Shown piece by piece: positions 61,888 to 64,000 of a stretch of 64,000 nucleotides of DNA. The notes beneath the pieces were generated by a model, which was not told where the DNA came from, searched no databases, and saw nothing but the letters and a program-made list of their open reading frames with translations. Location of the stretch: NCBI GenBank assembly GCA_044358015.1, contig JBIKOO010000003.1, positions 1 to 64,000 of the forward strand. The letters are read 5' to 3'. Each line of letters begins with the position of its first letter. Positions within the stretch are counted from its first letter, which is position 1. Position numbers and translations under genes: made by a program. The DNA comes from Casp-actino8 sp044358015. Lineage in GTDB: Bacteria > Actinomycetota > Acidimicrobiia > Acidimicrobiales > Ilumatobacteraceae.

Positions 61888-61961
<74 letters not shown>

Positions 61962-61996
61962 CGCATGTGAGCCACTCATTGTGGTGTGAATCGAAG

Positions 61997-62030
61997 TGGC
62001 CCCGAGTGTTCTGTCGAACAATCGGGGCCA
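61997..62030. terminator. Terminator hairpin shared by tRNA-Met and unknown gene A
   Basis: Stem TGGCCCCGA/TCGGGGCCA (9 bp) continues as TGTTC/GAACA around loop TGTC. On the plus strand it is followed by a T-rich TTTGACTTTT, fitting a tRNA-Met terminator; on the minus strand it ends the gene at 62073. Confidence 0.8.
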
Positions 62031-62072
62031 TTTGACTTTTCGAATCGGCTGAACCGACGTGATCGTACGCTG

Positions 62073-62726
62073 TTAGGCGATCTTGACCATCAGGGCTCGT
62101 CGCATTGATGACATATCAACATACTTGCGGCCCTCCATGAAGACACTGAGGTATTCCGCATTTGCCATGCTTCTCGCAACACCTGCATCTAAGGCTTTCG
62201 CATTTGGATACAACTGGCTGAAGATGTATGTGCCCCAGTCGGGACCGAATCCACATTGTGATAATCCTGCTGATCCGCCTGAAACTCGATCTGTCACTTC
62301 GGCCATCTTGGTCGCCCACTGCAACATTTCCATGGGGTCGGCTGTCTGATTCGCTCGAACCATCGATTGCAGAACGCGTGAGCCGGGCTGTGCTGCTTTG
62401 CCAAGAACACCGGGCACAACGATGACTTGTGTGATTTGATCAACGCTCCAGTCGGTTGCAACGTTCGCTGCCTTGTCTTCAAGCTTGCCCCATATAGCAC
62501 TGGCAATCAATTGATCATTACGGGTCGCCAATTGGTCGAGGGTTTCAACCCAGGATGTCCAACCGAAGGTTCCTGCTGGCGATCCTGCCGCGGTCATCCA
62601 TGCCGCAAGCGGAGCGCCAGTGATTACTTCATGTAATTTGCTGGCTTCTATAGCCAAGGCAATGTTTGAGGCCGTACTTCCCTTGAAGCGGCCAGACTTT
62701 TGTACCCGATACATATTTTCCCCCAT
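62073..62726 (-). CDS. Unknown 217-residue protein, tandem paralogue A
   Basis: No family recognised. No signal peptide or membrane helix. The protein seems internally duplicated: half 1 has ASKLHEV then, 28 residues on, FGWTSWVETLDQLATRN; half 2 has ATKMAEV then DWGTYIFSQL and AEYLSVFMEGRKYVDMS at a similar spacing. This is reminiscent of ferredoxin-like dimeric alpha/beta-barrel (NIPSNAP/ABM-type) proteins, by inference. It is about 70% identical, without gaps, to paralogue B. Start ATG 62726 (AAGGA 10 nt upstream) or ATG 62714, which follows GGGGG. Confidence 0.8.
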   Translation of the reverse strand: MGENMYRVQKSGRFKGSTASNIALAIEASKLHEVITGAPLAAWMTAAGSPAGTFGWTSWVETLDQLATRNDQLIASAIWGKLEDKAANVATDWSVDQITQVIVVPGVLGKAAQPGSRVLQSMVRANQTADPMEMLQWATKMAEVTDRVSGGSAGLSQCGFGPDWGTYIFSQLYPNAKALDAGVARSMANAEYLSVFMEGRKYVDMSSMRRALMVKIA

Positions 62727-62874
62727 TGGTCATTTATCCTTATGAAGTCCTCAACCTAACTTCATGGTCTGAGTCAATGGTGGAATAGGTGAACTTTCCA
62801 AGATGAAAACATGAACGCAAACCTTGTTGCATTCGCCGTCTCGTTGCCTCCCTAAATCATGCTCGTGACATGAA

Positions 62875-62910
62875 GTGGCCCCGAGTGTTCTGTTGAACAA
62901 TCGGGGCCAC
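62875..62910. terminator. Hairpin after unknown gene B
   Basis: Stem GTGGCCCCGA/TCGGGGCCAC (10 bp) plus TGTTC/GAACA and a 4-nt loop; a near copy of the hairpin at 61997. It should limit read-through from gene B into gene A on the minus strand. Confidence 0.75.
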
Positions 62911-62951
62911 TTGACCTGTTGAATCGGCGAAGCCGACGTGATCGTTCGCTG

Positions 62952-63605
62952 TTAGGCGAGTTTGGCAAACATGACTCGTCGCATTGATGACATATCAACG
63001 TACTTGCGGCCCTCCATGAAGACACCGAGGTATTCGGCGCTTGCCATGTTCTTGGCCATGCCGGCGTCCAATGCTGCTGAATCTGTGAAGAGCGACGTGA
63101 AGGAGTATGCGCCCCAGTCGGGACCGAATCCAAACTGCGACAGTCCTGATGAAGCGCCCGAAACCCGACCTGCTACTTCGGCCATCCTGGTTGCCCACTG
63201 CAACATCTCCATCGGGTCAGCGCCTTGATTGGCTCGCACTAACGATTGCAGAACTTGCGAACCAACTGGTGCCGTAGGGCCAGTTGTCTCTGGCCAAACG
63301 ATTACTTGAGCGATTTGATCAACGCCCCAGTCGGTCGCATTGATTGCACCCTTGTCTTCGAGCTTGCCCCACTTTGCACTGGCAAGTATTTGTCCATTAC
63401 GTGTCGCTAATTCATCGACAGTTTCAAACAAGGATGACCAACCGAGTGTTCCCGTCGGCATTCCGGCACTGGCGATCCAGGCAGCGAGCGGCGCTCCGGT
63501 GATTTCTTCGTATAACTTGCTGGCTTCAACGGCCAAAGCAATGTTTGAGGTCATACTTCCCTTAAAGCGACCTGTCCTTTGTACCTGATACATATTTTCC
63601 CCCAT
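62952..63605 (-). CDS. Unknown 217-residue protein, tandem paralogue B
   Basis: Same length and layout as paralogue A, with identical blocks NIALA, ITGAPLAAW, WGKLEDK, ADPMEMLQWAT, GFGPDWG and VFMEGRKYVDMSSMRR. The most variable parts are residues 100-116 and 171-190. A minus-strand TTGACT lies 50 nt before the ATG and may be a -35 element. Gene A lies downstream but has its own copy of the upstream region, so the two are probably transcribed independently. Confidence 0.8.
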   Translation of the reverse strand: MGENMYQVQRTGRFKGSMTSNIALAVEASKLYEEITGAPLAAWIASAGMPTGTLGWSSLFETVDELATRNGQILASAKWGKLEDKGAINATDWGVDQIAQVIVWPETTGPTAPVGSQVLQSLVRANQGADPMEMLQWATRMAEVAGRVSGASSGLSQFGFGPDWGAYSFTSLFTDSAALDAGMAKNMASAEYLGVFMEGRKYVDMSSMRRVMFAKLA

Positions 63606-63733
63606 TGGTCATTTATCCTTATGAAGTCCTCAACTTAAGTTCATTCATGACCTAAGTCAATGGGTAATTAATTTCAATCTCTGTCAGCCCAATTTGTCGT
63701 TCTACCAGGGCTTGTTATGTGCGAGAGTGGGGC

Positions 63734-64000
63734 ATGACCACGCACACCATTGCGCTCGTTGCCCACGACCACAAGAAAGACCTACTCATTGAGTGGGCCA
63801 AGAACAACAAAGAACGTCTGAGTCAGCACTCGCTTGTCGCGACTGGGACGACCGGACGCATGTTGATCGAAATGGTTGGACTTGATGTGCGGTGCTTGAA
63901 GAGCGGTCCACTCGGTGGCGATCAGCAACTTGGGGCGATGATCTGCGAACAACAAATTGACATGCTGATTTTCTTTTGGGATCCGCTTGAGCCCCAGCCA
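63734..64000 (+). CDS. mgsA: Methylglyoxal synthase, C-terminus cut by window edge
   Basis: The first 89 residues of MgsA: IALVAHDHKKDLLIEWAKNN, phosphate-binding LVATGTTGRMLIE, KSGPLGGDQQLGAMI with the catalytic Asp region, and IDMLIFFWDPLEPQP. It converts dihydroxyacetone phosphate to methylglyoxal, a bypass of lower glycolysis when phosphate is short. Roughly 60 residues are missing past position 64000. Confidence 0.93.
   Translation, partial: MTTHTIALVAHDHKKDLLIEWAKNNKERLSQHSLVATGTTGRMLIEMVGLDVRCLKSGPLGGDQQLGAMICEQQIDMLIFFWDPLEPQP

Larger units (their letters stand above)
61993..62780. repeat. Repeat copy A of an ~880-nt tandem duplication
   Basis: This segment, with gene, 3' hairpin and promoter region, recurs at 62872-63663 with a period of 879 nt in the coding part. 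The junction 62781-62871 is unique. Coding and flanking parts have diverged similarly, so the duplication is old but includes the regulatory region. Confidence 0.9.
62872..63663. repeat. Repeat copy B of the ~880-nt tandem duplication
   Basis: Second copy of the unit at 61993-62780. It carries a 4-nt insertion (ATGA doubling near 63645) in the upstream region between a TTGACT element (63655-63660 on the complement) and the ribosome-binding site. Confidence 0.9.

Overview
The window reads as one contiguous piece of an actinobacterial chromosome of moderate G+C, most likely class Acidimicrobiia (freshwater or marine Ilumatobacter-like groups). This placement is inference from gene content: a fused SucA/SucB-type 2-oxoglutarate decarboxylase (kgd), GTP-dependent PEP carboxykinase, an F420-type LLM oxidoreductase, UvrD2 with an HRDC domain, DUF2469, a SepIVA-position coiled-coil protein, and a core gene order (rpmB-DAK2-recG ... 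rsmD-coaD-sepIVA-DUF177-rpmF ... rnc-mutM-smc-ftsY ... ffh-rpsP-khpA-rimM-trmD-rplS-DUF2469-yraN) shared with mycobacteria. The mycobacterial order is recalled, not searched.

Layout. 1-8.5 kb: left-truncated ABC1/UbiB kinase, a stand-alone PEP-swivelling-domain protein, an MFS transporter, a membrane protein with a duplicated His/Trp/Cys-rich domain, and the overlapping minus-strand operon ettA - small membrane protein - cysQ-like phosphatase. 8.6-20.7 kb: a urate-oxidase-N-like membrane protein, a cupredoxin lipoprotein, kgd, a HAD hydrolase, a NYN-S1-histone-tail protein, exonuclease III with a thioesterase, uvrD2, a PH/SHOCT membrane protein and galactokinase. 20.7-28.7 kb: LLM oxidoreductase, a tightly packed plus-strand run (alpha/beta hydrolase, CaiB-type racemase, PIG-L deacetylase, histidine phosphatase, lipoprotein, membrane protein), pckG, and a cold-shock-like gene with rpmB. 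28.8-52.7 kb: the conserved information-processing and SRP block, interrupted once by a 1141-residue membrane protein plus a small Cys4 protein on the opposite strand. 52.7-58.5 kb: small zinc-type and membrane proteins, a crotonase, rpe, a TrmA-type RNA methyltransferase, psuG, a flavodoxin-like reductase and tRNA-Lys/His. 58.6-64 kb: a glutamate-semialdehyde aminomutase-like enzyme, DUF983, recA with two LexA-type boxes, tRNA-Asn and tRNA-Met, a tandem pair of unknown 217-residue paralogues, and right-truncated methylglyoxal synthase.

The plus-strand block from rsmD to yraN links ribosome parts (L32, S16, L19), rRNA/tRNA modification and maturation (RsmD, RNase III, RimM, TrmD), membrane-lipid precursors (PlsX, AcpP), DNA repair and segregation (MutM, SMC) and co-translational targeting (FtsY, Ffh). 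Many neighbours overlap by 4 or 8 nt, implying translational coupling.

No intergenic stretch exceeds 300 bases. The larger gaps are 62727-62951, 60444-60663 (recA control region), 28662-28826, 8526-8685, 9918-10052, 63606-63733 and 58513-58638; apart from the sites listed I see nothing else in them. I see no rRNA, CRISPR array, transposase, integrase or prophage gene. The less ordinary material is the tandem 217-residue pair, the large double-module membrane protein, the duplicated-domain membrane protein, the NYN-S1-tail protein and a 39-codon membrane microprotein.
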